This document shows positions 1-9,053 of a DNA stretch of 32,026 nucleotides, in pieces. Source of the DNA: Azoarcus sp. (GTDB lineage Bacteria; Pseudomonadota; Gammaproteobacteria; Burkholderiales; Rhodocyclaceae); assembly GCA_013911595.1 (NCBI GenBank), contig JACESY010000016.1, forward strand, positions 1 through 32,026, given 5' to 3'. Position 1 is the stretch's first letter; each line of letters begins with the position of its first letter. The notes beneath the pieces were generated by a model. It ran no database searches. It saw nothing but the letters and a program-made list of their open reading frames with translations, and was not told the DNA's origin. The position numbers and the translations under genes are program-made.

Positions 1-286
1 CGAAACGGACGACCGGCGAGAAGTAGCCCTCGGTCGACAGCAGTTGCTCCACATCGCGTCGCGTGCGTCGCAGCAAGGCCACCCGGTCGGCGGCACGCTC
101 GGGAGCGGCCTGTTCGACGCGCAGGATGCGCAGGTGGCGTTCGAGCAGCGCACGCACGCCCTCGGGCGCTTCCAGCGTGACCTGGAGCGGCGTCTCGTCG
201 GCGGGCGCGGGTTGGGCGAACGCACTCGACGCGGCGCAGATCAGCGCAACAGCAAGGCGGCGCAGGAAGACGGAATGGACTCGCAT
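1..286 (-). CDS. TamA/BamA-family outer-membrane assembly protein, N-terminal fragment (runs off window)
   Basis: Reverse complement from ATG at 286 reads MRVHSVFLRRLAVALICAASSAFAQPAPADETPLQVTLEAPEGVRALLERHLRILRVEQAAPERAADRVALLRRTRRDVEQLLSTEGYFSPVVRF: signal peptide followed by POTRA-like sequence; open to the window edge; absent from the ORF track because it has no stop in the window. Confidence 0.7.
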   Translation of the reverse strand, partial: MRVHSVFLRRLAVALICAASSAFAQPAPADETPLQVTLEAPEGVRALLERHLRILRVEQAAPERAADRVALLRRTRRDVEQLLSTEGYFSPVVRF

Positions 287-324
287 GGCCCACATTCTAC
301 CGGCGGCCGCTGCGCCCTGGCGCA

Positions 325-3300
325 TCATGCGCCACCGCCGAGTGCGAACAGCGCCGCGTTGCCACCGGCCGCGGCGGTGTTGATGCTGACGCAGCGTTCG
401 CGCACCAGACGGGTGAGCGCATAGCGCGGCTGCGGGCGCAGCAGCTCGGGCGCGGAATCGAGCGTCACCAGCCGCTCGCGCCACTGGCGCGCGAGCGCAG
501 CCGGGCCGTCGAGCAATACCGCCGCGCAAGTGCGCGCATCGTCACCGTGTGCGACGCAGCGGGCCGCCGCTGCCGGCAGCGATGCGAGCACCCGCTCGGA
601 CATCGCATCGCGCGCAACGAGCACCTCGTTGCCGCCGGCGAAGGCCGCCAGCATCTGGTGCAGCAGTGCGCCCGCGTGACCGGCCACACACAACACGGTG
701 CCGACCGGAATGAAGTGCAGCCGGTTGTCCTCGCCGGTCGGCCCCGGCAGGGACAGATCGCCACCGAGCAGGGTCTCGCCCGCGTAGGCCCGAGCGGCCA
801 CGAGCAACTCGTGGCGCGCGTTGGCCGGCAAGGGATCGGATGAGGATGCGGATGCGAGCCAGTCGAACAGGTCGGTGAAAGCCTCCGAGGGCCGCGGCGA
901 ACGCGCGAAATCGAACGCTGGCGGGCCGGCACCGCGCGCCAGGCGCGGCACGTAAAGCGGTCCGCCGGCCTTGGGCCCGGTGCCGGATCGCCCGTGCCCG
1001 CCGAAAGGCTGCACCCCCACCAGGGCACCGACGATGTTGCGGTTGACGTAGACGTTGCCGGCACGCGCGAGCGAGGCGAAGCGCGCAACACTCGTCCCGA
1101 TGCGGCTGTGCACGCCGAAGGTCAGACCGAAGCCGGGCGCGTTGACGCGCTCGATGGCCGCGTCGAAGCCGTCGGCGGGCACACGCAGCACATGCAGCAC
1201 CGGCCCGAAGTGCTCCTCGGCGAGCAGCGCCGGATCGTCGATCGCGACGATCGTCGGCACGACGAAATGCCCTCCGTCGGGCACGCGCAGCGGCGCACGC
1301 CAGACGTCGAGACCGCGTCGGCGCACACTCGCGACCCAGCCTTCGATGCCGTCCCGCGCAGCGGCGTCGATGACCGGCCCGATGTCGGTGCGCGCATCGC
1401 GCGGATCGCCCAGCACGCGCTCGGCCACGGCCCCGTGCAGCATCTCGAGCACGCGGTCGGCGATGTCTTCCTGCACACACAGCAGGCGCAACGCCGAACA
1501 CCGCTGACCGGCCGAGTCGAAGGCCGAGGCGATCACATCGGCCACGAGCTGCTCGGGCAGCGCGGTCGAATCGGCCACCAGCGCGTTCTGCCCGCCGGTC
1601 TCGCAGATCAGCACCGCTTCATCGTCGCGCGCGGCGAGCACCCTGCGGATGGCACCGGCGGTGGCGGTCGAACCGGTAAACAGCACGCCGCCGATGCGCG
1701 CATCGGCCACCAGCGTCGCGCCCACCGTCTCGCCGTCACCCGGCAGCAGTTGCAGCGCCGCGCGCGGCACGCCGGCCGCGTGCATCGCGCGCGTCGCCTC
1801 AAAAGCGACCAACGGCGTCTGCTCGGCCGGCTTGGCGAGCACGGCGTTGCCGGCCGCCAGGGCGCCGGTGATCTGCCCAACGAAGATCGCCAGCGGGAAA
1901 TTCCACGGGCTGATGCACACCACTGTGCCGAGCGGGCGCGCGTCCGTGTCGAGCGCGCGTGCGGCATTGGCGTAGTAGCGGCAGAAATCGACGGCCTCGC
2001 GCAGTTCGGCGATGGCCGCGTGCCAGGTCTTGCCGGCCTCGCGCACGAGCAGCGGCAGCAGCCGCTCGGCGTCGGCCTCGAGCGCGTCACCGGCGGCCTC
2101 AAGCACGGCCGCGCGCCGTGTCGCTGGCATCGCTCCCCAGACGCCGCCCTCGCCCAGCGCGGCTTCGACGGCGGCCGGCACCGCGCCCGGCACGAGGTCC
2201 TCGACCTCACCGACGATCTCGCCGCTGACGGCCGGATTGTGCACCGCACGGCGAGGCCCGCCCGCATGGGCGCAGGCCAGCAGCGGCGAGGCGACATGAC
2301 GGCGACCCAGCCCCGCGGCGAGCCGCCCGGCGAGCGCGGAACGCACGCCGGGACTCGCCAGATCGATGCCTGACGGATTGCGCCGTGCCGGCCCGTACAG
2401 ATCGGGCGGACGCACGATGCGCGGGTGAGGCCGACCGCCCGAGGCGCGCGCTTGCTCGGCCGGATCGGCGAGCAAGGTGTCCAGCGGCACCCCGGAATCG
2501 ACGATGCCATGCACGAAACTGCTGTTGGCACCGTTCTCGAGCAGGCGCCTCACCAGATAGGGCAGCAGCGTCTCGTGACTGCCCACGGGCCCGTAGACGC
2601 GCACCGGACGCGCCACATCGGGGTCGGCGAGCAGGCCGTCGTAGAGCGCCTCTCCCATGCCATGCAGGCACTGGAACTCGAAATCGCGCGCCTCGCCCGC
2701 CATCGCTAGCACGGCCGCCACCGAATGCGCGTTGTGCGTGGCGAACTGCGGACGCAGCCAGGCACGCGCGGCAAGCAGCCGGCGCGCACAGACCAGCCAC
2801 GACAGATCGGTATGCGCCTTGCGCGTGAACACCGGGTAGTCGTCCAGGCCGTCGAGTTGGGCACGCTTGATCTCGGTGTCCCAGTACGCGCCCTTGACCA
2901 GACGCACCGTGATGCGCCGCCCGCGCATGCGGGCCAGTTCGGCCAGGCGTTCGACGAGCGCTGGCGCACGCTTCTGGTAGGCCTGCACGACAAAGCCCAA
3001 GCCGTCCCAGCAGCCCAGGCGCGGGTCGTCGAGCAGGGCCTCGAAGAGGTCGAGCGAGGGCTCGAGCCGGTCGACCTCCTCGGCGTCGATGGCCAGCCCG
3101 ATACCGCTCTCGGCCGCGACGTGGCATACCGAGGCCAGGCGTGGCAACAGTTCTTCGCGAAGGCGTTCCGGCTGCGACCAGACATAGCGCGGCGACAGCG
3201 CCGAGAGCTTGACCGACATGCCGTCGGTCTCGTCGCAATGGCGCGCCCCGGCGGCCTCGCCGATCGCCCGGGCGGCAGTCAGATAGGCAGCGAGATAGAC

Positions 3301-3963
3301 GCGCGCATCCGCGTCGGTCATGGCCGCCTCGCCGAGCATGTCGAAGGAGTACAGACACGGGCGTGCCTGCTCGGCGCGGCGCAGCGCCTCGCCGATGTCG
3401 CGGCCAACGACGAAGCGCTCGCCGAGCAGACGCATGGCACCGCGCATGGCACCGCGCAGCAGGGGCTCGCCGCCGCGCGCGAGCGCGGCATGCAGCGCGC
3501 GCGCAAGGCCGTGCTCGTCGGCCGGCGCGAGCAGCCTGCGCCCGGCCAGCAGTCCCCACGCGGCGGCGCTGACGAACAGCGAGGGATCGTGGCCCACGTG
3601 GGCACGCCAGTCACCGGCCGCAAGGCGGTCGCGGATCAGCCGGTCTACGGTGGCGGCATCGGGCACGCGCAGCAGTGCTTCGGCCAGACACATCAGCGCC
3701 AGGCCCTCGTCACTCGACAGCGAGAACTCGCGCATCAGCGCGTCCACGCCTCCGGCGCGCAGGCGGCGCGTGCGCTGGAACCCGGCCAGTCGGGGCGCCA
3801 GCTCGGCAATGCGAGCCGCTTCGCCCGACGACGGCGTCCATGCCGCGAGCAGCGCGGCAACGCACTCGCTCTCGGGCATGCGCAACATCTCGTCGATCAC
3901 GGCGCGCGTGCCGGTCGGCGGGGATTCGATACACAGCAGCCGGGCGGCGCTTCGATCAGCCAT
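325..3963 (-). CDS. putA: Bifunctional proline dehydrogenase / L-glutamate gamma-semialdehyde dehydrogenase PutA
   Basis: 1212 aa; PRODH motifs (SVKLSALSPRY, RLVKGAYWDTEIKRAQ), ALDH motifs (CISPWNFPLAIF, GQRCSALRLL), conserved C-terminus SINTAAAGGNAALFALG. Confidence 0.97.
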   Translation of the reverse strand: MADRSAARLLCIESPPTGTRAVIDEMLRMPESECVAALLAAWTPSSGEAARIAELAPRLAGFQRTRRLRAGGVDALMREFSLSSDEGLALMCLAEALLRVPDAATVDRLIRDRLAAGDWRAHVGHDPSLFVSAAAWGLLAGRRLLAPADEHGLARALHAALARGGEPLLRGAMRGAMRLLGERFVVGRDIGEALRRAEQARPCLYSFDMLGEAAMTDADARVYLAAYLTAARAIGEAAGARHCDETDGMSVKLSALSPRYVWSQPERLREELLPRLASVCHVAAESGIGLAIDAEEVDRLEPSLDLFEALLDDPRLGCWDGLGFVVQAYQKRAPALVERLAELARMRGRRITVRLVKGAYWDTEIKRAQLDGLDDYPVFTRKAHTDLSWLVCARRLLAARAWLRPQFATHNAHSVAAVLAMAGEARDFEFQCLHGMGEALYDGLLADPDVARPVRVYGPVGSHETLLPYLVRRLLENGANSSFVHGIVDSGVPLDTLLADPAEQARASGGRPHPRIVRPPDLYGPARRNPSGIDLASPGVRSALAGRLAAGLGRRHVASPLLACAHAGGPRRAVHNPAVSGEIVGEVEDLVPGAVPAAVEAALGEGGVWGAMPATRRAAVLEAAGDALEADAERLLPLLVREAGKTWHAAIAELREAVDFCRYYANAARALDTDARPLGTVVCISPWNFPLAIFVGQITGALAAGNAVLAKPAEQTPLVAFEATRAMHAAGVPRAALQLLPGDGETVGATLVADARIGGVLFTGSTATAGAIRRVLAARDDEAVLICETGGQNALVADSTALPEQLVADVIASAFDSAGQRCSALRLLCVQEDIADRVLEMLHGAVAERVLGDPRDARTDIGPVIDAAARDGIEGWVASVRRRGLDVWRAPLRVPDGGHFVVPTIVAIDDPALLAEEHFGPVLHVLRVPADGFDAAIERVNAPGFGLTFGVHSRIGTSVARFASLARAGNVYVNRNIVGALVGVQPFGGHGRSGTGPKAGGPLYVPRLARGAGPPAFDFARSPRPSEAFTDLFDWLASASSSDPLPANARHELLVAARAYAGETLLGGDLSLPGPTGEDNRLHFIPVGTVLCVAGHAGALLHQMLAAFAGGNEVLVARDAMSERVLASLPAAAARCVAHGDDARTCAAVLLDGPAALARQWRERLVTLDSAPELLRPQPRYALTRLVRERCVSINTAAAGGNAALFALGGGA

Positions 3964-3990
3964 CGCCCCTCCTGGCCGCCCGGACCGCGT

Positions 3991-4992
3991 TCAGCCCTGG
4001 CGGGAGTAGTCCTCGACGCGTTCGACCTCGGCGGCCGAACCCAGCACCACCGGCACGCGCTGGTGGAGTTTCTGCGGGATGACGTCGAGAATGCGTTCGC
4101 GCCCGGTGCTGGCCGCGCCGCCGGCCTGCTCGACGATCATCGCCATCGGGCTGGCCTCGTACATCAGGCGCAGGCGCCCACCCTTGTCGCGGCACTTGGC
4201 GTCGACCGGGTACATGAACACGCCGCCACGCGTGAGGATGCGGTGCACGTCGGCCACCATCGAAGCCACCCAGCGCAGGTTGAAGTCGCGCCCGCGCGGC
4301 CCGTCCTTGCCCTGCACCAGCTCGTCGATGTAGCGCTTGACCGGGGGTTCCCAGTGGCGGTAGTTCGACGCGTTGATGGCGTACTCGGAGGTCTCGTGCG
4401 GCACCGACATGAACGGATGGGTGTAGACGAAGCTGCCCATCTCGCGGTCCAGCGTGAAGCCATGCACGCCGTGGCCGATGGTCAGCACCAGCATCGTCGA
4501 CGGGCCGTACAGCGCGTAGCCGGCGGCGACCTGATCGCGCCCCGGCTGCAGGAAGGCGGCTTCGGTCGGCTCGCCCTCGCCCGGCGCGTTCTTGAGCACC
4601 GAGAAGATCGTGCCGACCGAGATGTTGACGTCGATGTTGGACGACCCATCGAGCGGATCGAACAGCAGCAGATAGCCGCCCTTGGGGTAGTCGAACGGGA
4701 TCTGGTGCACATCCTCGACTTCCTCGGAGGCCATCGCCGCCAGGTGCCCGCCCCACTCGTTGGCCTGCAGCAGGATCTCGTTGGCAACGACGTCGAGCTT
4801 CTTTTGCGCCTCGCCCTGCACGTTGTCGCTGCCGGCGTTGCCAAGCACGTCAGCCAGCGCACCCTTGGAGATGGTCACGCTGATGGCCTTGACCGCCCGT
4901 GCGACGACTTCGATCAGCAGCCGCAGATCGGCGTTGATGCGGCCGGCGCGCTGTTGTTCGATCAGGTGCTGGGTGAGGGTGACGCGTGCCAT
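3991..4992 (-). CDS. fbp: Class I fructose-1,6-bisphosphatase
   Basis: [16 protein letters not shown]..., [37 protein letters not shown] motifs. Start placed at 4992 (GGAG Shine-Dalgarno); ORF extends to 5004. Confidence 0.96.
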   Translation of the reverse strand: MARVTLTQHLIEQQRAGRINADLRLLIEVVARAVKAISVTISKGALADVLGNAGSDNVQGEAQKKLDVVANEILLQANEWGGHLAAMASEEVEDVHQIPFDYPKGGYLLLFDPLDGSSNIDVNISVGTIFSVLKNAPGEGEPTEAAFLQPGRDQVAAGYALYGPSTMLVLTIGHGVHGFTLDREMGSFVYTHPFMSVPHETSEYAINASNYRHWEPPVKRYIDELVQGKDGPRGRDFNLRWVASMVADVHRILTRGGVFMYPVDAKCRDKGGRLRLMYEASPMAMIVEQAGGAASTGRERILDVIPQKLHQRVPVVLGSAAEVERVEDYSRQG

Positions 4993-5153
4993 GTGAGGCT
5001 CCATGCTGGTCCCGGCGAGGCGGGGCGGGTTTGAACAGGATAGAATTATCGGCCCTGAGGGGCTCGCTCACCAGTGCTGCGCGCCGCCTCGTGCCGCATG
5101 CGCTCCGTGCGTGAGCCGCCCGGAGCGCGGACATTTCCTTTTCCATCAGTCAC

Positions 5154-6416
5154 ATGCATGTATTGGTTCTCGGTGCGGGCGTCACCGGCGTCACCACCGC
5201 CTGGTCCCTGTTGCAGGCCGGATTCGAGGTCGATGTGGTCGATCGGCAGCCCGAAGCCGCGCTCGAGACCAGCTTCGCCAACGGCGGCCAGATCTCGATC
5301 AGCCACCCCGAGCCATGGTCGAGCCCGGCCGCGCCAATGATCGCGCTGCGTTCGATCGGCCGCGCGGAAGCGCCGCTGCGTCTGCGCATCGGGCTGGACC
5401 CGGCGCGCTGGCGCTGGCTGGCGGCCTTCCTGCGTGAGTGCCTGCCGGCACGCCACCACCGCAACGCACACGCCATCGCGGCGCTGGCCGTACATAGCGG
5501 AGATCGCCTGCGCACGCTGCGCGAAGCCACGGGCATCGAATACGAGGCGCGCACGCGCGGCATCCTGCACCTGCAATACACCTCACGCGAAGTGGCCGAA
5601 GCGCGCGCGCGCCTTGCCTTGCTGGCCGAACACGGCATCCGCGCCGAAATCGTCACGCCGCAACAGTGCGTGGCCATCGACCCGGCGCTGGCCACGATCG
5701 CGCCGCGTCTGGCCGGGGGCCTGTACGCGCCGGACGACGAATCGGGCAACGCGCGCCTGTTCACGAGCGCACTGGCGGAACTGGCAGTCGCGCGCGGAGC
5801 GCGCTTTCACTACGACACCACCGTCGAGGCCATCGAGAGCGACGCGAGACGCGTTCTCGGTGCACGCGTGCGCGACGCCGCCGGCGAGCGCCTGATCGCG
5901 GCCGACGCGGTCGTGGTGTGCCTGGGCAGTTTCGGGCCAGCACTGGTGGCGCCGCTGGGCGAGCGCCTGCCGATCTATCCGGTCAAGGGCTATTCGGTTA
6001 CCGCACCGGTGATCGACGCCACTCGCGCGCCCAGCGTGAGCCTCACCGACGAGTCACGCCGACTGGTCGCCTCGCGCCTGGGCGAGACGCTGCGCGTGGC
6101 CGGCACGGCCGAAATCTGCGGTTTTGACGTCAGCCCCGATGCGTCGCGCACCGCGCCACTGACGGCCTGGATCGACGACCTCTTCCCCGGCGCCTGCGAT
6201 ACCGCACAGGCCGAGCCCTGGGCCGGCCTGCGCCCATGCACGCCGTCCTACGTACCGGTGATCGGGCGCGGACGCATCGAAGGCCTGTGGTTCAACACCG
6301 GACACGGCTCGCTGGGCTGGACCCTGTCCTGCGGCTCGGCCGACATCATCGCGGCATTGATGGCAGGGCGTCCCTCGCCCATACCGGCGTTTCCGCTGCG
6401 CGGCGACACGCGCTGA
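5154..6416 (+). CDS. dadA: D-amino acid dehydrogenase small subunit-like FAD oxidoreductase
   Basis: N-terminal MHVLVLGAGVTGVTTAWSLLQAGFEVDVVDRQPEAALETSFANGGQIS, DadA-type FAD-binding motif; C-terminal GHGSLGWTLSCGSADIIAALM. Confidence 0.88.
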   Translation: MHVLVLGAGVTGVTTAWSLLQAGFEVDVVDRQPEAALETSFANGGQISISHPEPWSSPAAPMIALRSIGRAEAPLRLRIGLDPARWRWLAAFLRECLPARHHRNAHAIAALAVHSGDRLRTLREATGIEYEARTRGILHLQYTSREVAEARARLALLAEHGIRAEIVTPQQCVAIDPALATIAPRLAGGLYAPDDESGNARLFTSALAELAVARGARFHYDTTVEAIESDARRVLGARVRDAAGERLIAADAVVVCLGSFGPALVAPLGERLPIYPVKGYSVTAPVIDATRAPSVSLTDESRRLVASRLGETLRVAGTAEICGFDVSPDASRTAPLTAWIDDLFPGACDTAQAEPWAGLRPCTPSYVPVIGRGRIEGLWFNTGHGSLGWTLSCGSADIIAALMAGRPSPIPAFPLRGDTR

Positions 6417-6496
6417 AGCATGGGCTTGCAATCGCGCGCCGGCAGCGTGCGGCGCAACTGCTAGATTGGAAGTGTGTCCGCCATCAGGAGCAAGCG

Positions 6497-7063
6497 ATGA
6501 AGTCTCGAGCACTGCGCAATCTGGTCGTCGGCGGTGCGCTCGCCTGCCTCATGGCCGGCACCTTCGCGGCCCCGCCACCGCACGCGCCAGCTCATGGCTG
6601 GCGCGCGAAGAACGATCCGGCCTATGCCGGCTACACCGGTCACCGTTGGGAGCGCGACTACGGCATTGTCGACGGGCGTTGCGACCGGCGCGGCGTGGCT
6701 GCCGTGCTGGGTGGCGCGCTCGGCGGCATCGTCGGTAGCCAGGTGGGCGACGGCGACGGCCGGCGCATCGCGATTCTCGCCGGAACGGTGATCGGCGCGA
6801 TCGTCGGCGCCGAGATCGGGCGACGCATGGACCAGGCCGACGAGGCATGTATCGCGCACGGACTGGAACTGGCGCGCGATCGCCAGCCCGTGCGCTGGGA
6901 AGCGCCCGGCGGTCTGAACTACACGCTCACTCCGTTGGGCCCGCACCGCGACCGGCCGGAATGCCGCGTGTTCTCGCTCGACATCGAAGGCGAGCGCCAC
7001 GAGAGCGCACGCGGCGTGGGATGCCCCCGCGGCGACGGTAGCTGGAGCCTGCGGGGATTGTGA
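6497..7063 (+). CDS. Glycine-zipper 2TM / 17-kDa surface-antigen-like protein
   Basis: Signal peptide (MKSRALRNLVVGGALACLMAGTFA) and glycine zipper (AAVLGGALGGIVGSQVGDGDGRRIAILAGTVIGAIVGAEIGRRMD). ATG at 6497 with AGGAGCAAGCG upstream. Confidence 0.82.
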   Translation: MKSRALRNLVVGGALACLMAGTFAAPPPHAPAHGWRAKNDPAYAGYTGHRWERDYGIVDGRCDRRGVAAVLGGALGGIVGSQVGDGDGRRIAILAGTVIGAIVGAEIGRRMDQADEACIAHGLELARDRQPVRWEAPGGLNYTLTPLGPHRDRPECRVFSLDIEGERHESARGVGCPRGDGSWSLRGL

Positions 7064-7105
7064 CGCGAGTGGCGTGCCGTGTAACCTCGCCAGCCCATTC
7101 CCGAT

Positions 7106-7585
7106 TTACTTGATGACCTTCAGATGGCCACCACGACCGCCCTTGGGCGGTTCGTCGTCGGGCGGTGGCGCATCGTCTTCGCCCGCATCGGCCCCGATCG
7201 GCGCCTCATCCGGCGCGCCTTCCTCGTCTGCGCCCTGGTCGTCGGTTTCGGGGTTGAGCTCGAAAGCCACGCCCTGCGTAAAGGCCAGACCCCTGCCGTT
7301 TTCTCGCGCGTAGATCGCGAGCAGATTGGGGTAGGGAATCCAGATATCCTGGGCAACCCCGCCGAATCGCGCCTGGAAGCCGATGCCGTCGTTGTCGATG
7401 GACAGCCGCTGGGTGGCGTCCGGATCGAGGTTGAGCACGATCTGGCCGTCACGGGCGTAGCCGGACGGGACCATGACGTCGCCATTGACCTGCACGACGA
7501 TATAGGGCGTGAGGCCCTCGTCGAGACACCACTCATTGATCGCGCGGACCAGATACGGCCGCGTGGAAAGCGTTGAGGATTTCAT
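7106..7585 (-). CDS. sspB: ClpXP protease specificity-enhancing factor SspB
   Basis: MKSSTLSTRPYLVRAINEWCLDEGLTPYIVVQVNGDVMVP... typical SspB N-terminus; acidic tail with hydrophobic/basic C-terminus; adjacent to sspA. Confidence 0.93.
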   Translation of the reverse strand: MKSSTLSTRPYLVRAINEWCLDEGLTPYIVVQVNGDVMVPSGYARDGQIVLNLDPDATQRLSIDNDGIGFQARFGGVAQDIWIPYPNLLAIYARENGRGLAFTQGVAFELNPETDDQGADEEGAPDEAPIGADAGEDDAPPPDDEPPKGGRGGHLKVIK

Positions 7586-7624
7586 TCAGTTCGCGCGGCG
7601 ACATTCGTCGCCGCGCTCTCCTAA

Positions 7625-8221
7625 TCAGCGGCGCATCACCTTCTCGGAGGGCGTGAGCGCGTCGATGAAGCCCTGGCGGCTGAAGATGCGCTCGGCGTAC
7701 TTCATGATGCCAGCCGCCGTCTTGGGCAATTCGATGCCGTAATGCTCAAGACGCCACAGCAGCGGCGCGATCGCCACATCGAGCATGGAGAAGTCGTCAC
7801 CGAGCATGAACTTCTGCTTGGTGAACGCCGGCGCGAACTGCACCAGTTCGTCACGCACCGCCGCACGTGCCTTCTCGGCGGCCTTCTGGCCTTTCTCGAG
7901 GGCCTCGATGTGGGCGAACAGCTCCTGCTCGAAGTGATGCAGCAATTGACGCGCACGGGCGCGCAGTATCGGGTCGGGCGGCATCAGTTGCGGATGCGGA
8001 AAGCGCTCGTCGATGTACTCGTTGATGATGTTCGGCTCGTACAGGATCAGGTCGCGGTCGACGAGCACCGGCACGCGGTTGTACGGGTTGATCACCGCGA
8101 TGTCTTCGGGCTTGTTGTAGAGATCGACGTCGATTACCTCGAAGTCCATCCCCTTCTCGTAGAGCACGATCCGGCAGCGGTGACTGAACGGGTCGGTCGT
8201 GCCGGAATACAGGGTCATCAT
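7625..8221 (-). CDS. sspA: Stringent starvation protein A (GST-fold)
   Basis: MMTLYSGTTDPFSHRCRIVLYEKGMDFEVIDVDLYNKPEDIAVINPYNRVPVLVDRDLILYEPNIINEYIDERFPHP; start trimmed from ORF at 8284 to 8221. Confidence 0.94.
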   Translation of the reverse strand: MMTLYSGTTDPFSHRCRIVLYEKGMDFEVIDVDLYNKPEDIAVINPYNRVPVLVDRDLILYEPNIINEYIDERFPHPQLMPPDPILRARARQLLHHFEQELFAHIEALEKGQKAAEKARAAVRDELVQFAPAFTKQKFMLGDDFSMLDVAIAPLLWRLEHYGIELPKTAAGIMKYAERIFSRQGFIDALTPSEKVMRR

Positions 8222-8252
8222 GTCCGTAAAACTCCAGATTCGGAAAACAAAG

Positions 8253-8279
8253 CGCACCACGCGGGCTTCGCGTGGTGCG
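8253..8279 (-). terminator. Rho-independent terminator-like hairpin between petC and sspA
   Basis: CGCACCACGCG-GGCTT-CGCGTGGTGCG, perfect 11-bp stem; on the minus strand followed by CTTTGTTTTCC. Confidence 0.75.
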
Positions 8280-8324
8280 TTCAATCAGCCCGCAGGCGCC
8301 GCGCAGGGCGGCACAGCGGAACGA

Positions 8325-9053
8325 TCAGTGGATGTCTTTCCAGTAGTTCTTTTTCAGTGCGTAGCCGATACCGGTAAACACGATCAGGAAGATCAGCACG
8401 AATACGCCAATGCTCTCGCGCTTCTCGGCGCCGGGCTCACCCATCCACACCATGAACGACACCAGGTCGGCGACCGCGCGATCATACTCGGCGGCATCCA
8501 TGCGGCCCGGTTTGTCGAGGACCAGCTTACCGTCGACCATGACCTGCTCGCCTTGCAGTTCCCACAGCACGTGCGGCATGCCGACGTTCTCGAACACCAC
8601 GTTGTTCCAGCCGCTGGGACGTGCCGGGTCACGATAGAACTGGCGCAGGTAGGTGTACAACCAATCTGCACCCGAACCGTTGCCCGAGTTGCGCTGACGC
8701 GCGACCAGCGACAGATCCGGCGGGGTGGCCCCGAACCATTCCTTGGACTCCTTGGGACGCATGGCAATCGTCATCAGGTCGCCGACACGCTCGCCCGCAA
8801 ACATCAGGTTGTCGCGAATCTGATCCTCGGTCAGGCCGAACTCGGTGAACTTGTTGTAGCGCACGAAGCTCGCCGAATGGCAGTTCAGACAGTAGTTCAC
8901 GAACAGCTTGGCGCCGTGCTGCAGCGTAGCCGGGTCCATGCTGACCGGCGCGCGATCGAGGTCCACCGAAGCCGGAGCGGCGACGGCCATCGCCGGGGCG
9001 ACGATCGCGGCCAGCATCAGCCGCTTGAGGGTCTTGAACATGCGGAGTCTCAT
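8325..9053 (-). CDS. petC: Ubiquinol-cytochrome c reductase, cytochrome c1
   Basis: MRLRMFKTLKRLMLAAIVAPAMA signal, heme motif CLNCHS, C-terminal TM anchor; start overlaps the petB stop (ATGA). Confidence 0.95.
   Translation of the reverse strand: MRLRMFKTLKRLMLAAIVAPAMAVAAPASVDLDRAPVSMDPATLQHGAKLFVNYCLNCHSASFVRYNKFTEFGLTEDQIRDNLMFAGERVGDLMTIAMRPKESKEWFGATPPDLSLVARQRNSGNGSGADWLYTYLRQFYRDPARPSGWNNVVFENVGMPHVLWELQGEQVMVDGKLVLDKPGRMDAAEYDRAVADLVSFMVWMGEPGAEKRESIGVFVLIFLIVFTGIGYALKKNYWKDIH

Noticed and set aside
2725-5034. 769-aa plus-strand ORF spanning putA and fbp
   Set aside because: Antisense shadow ORF; H/R/Q/G-rich translation with no domain features.
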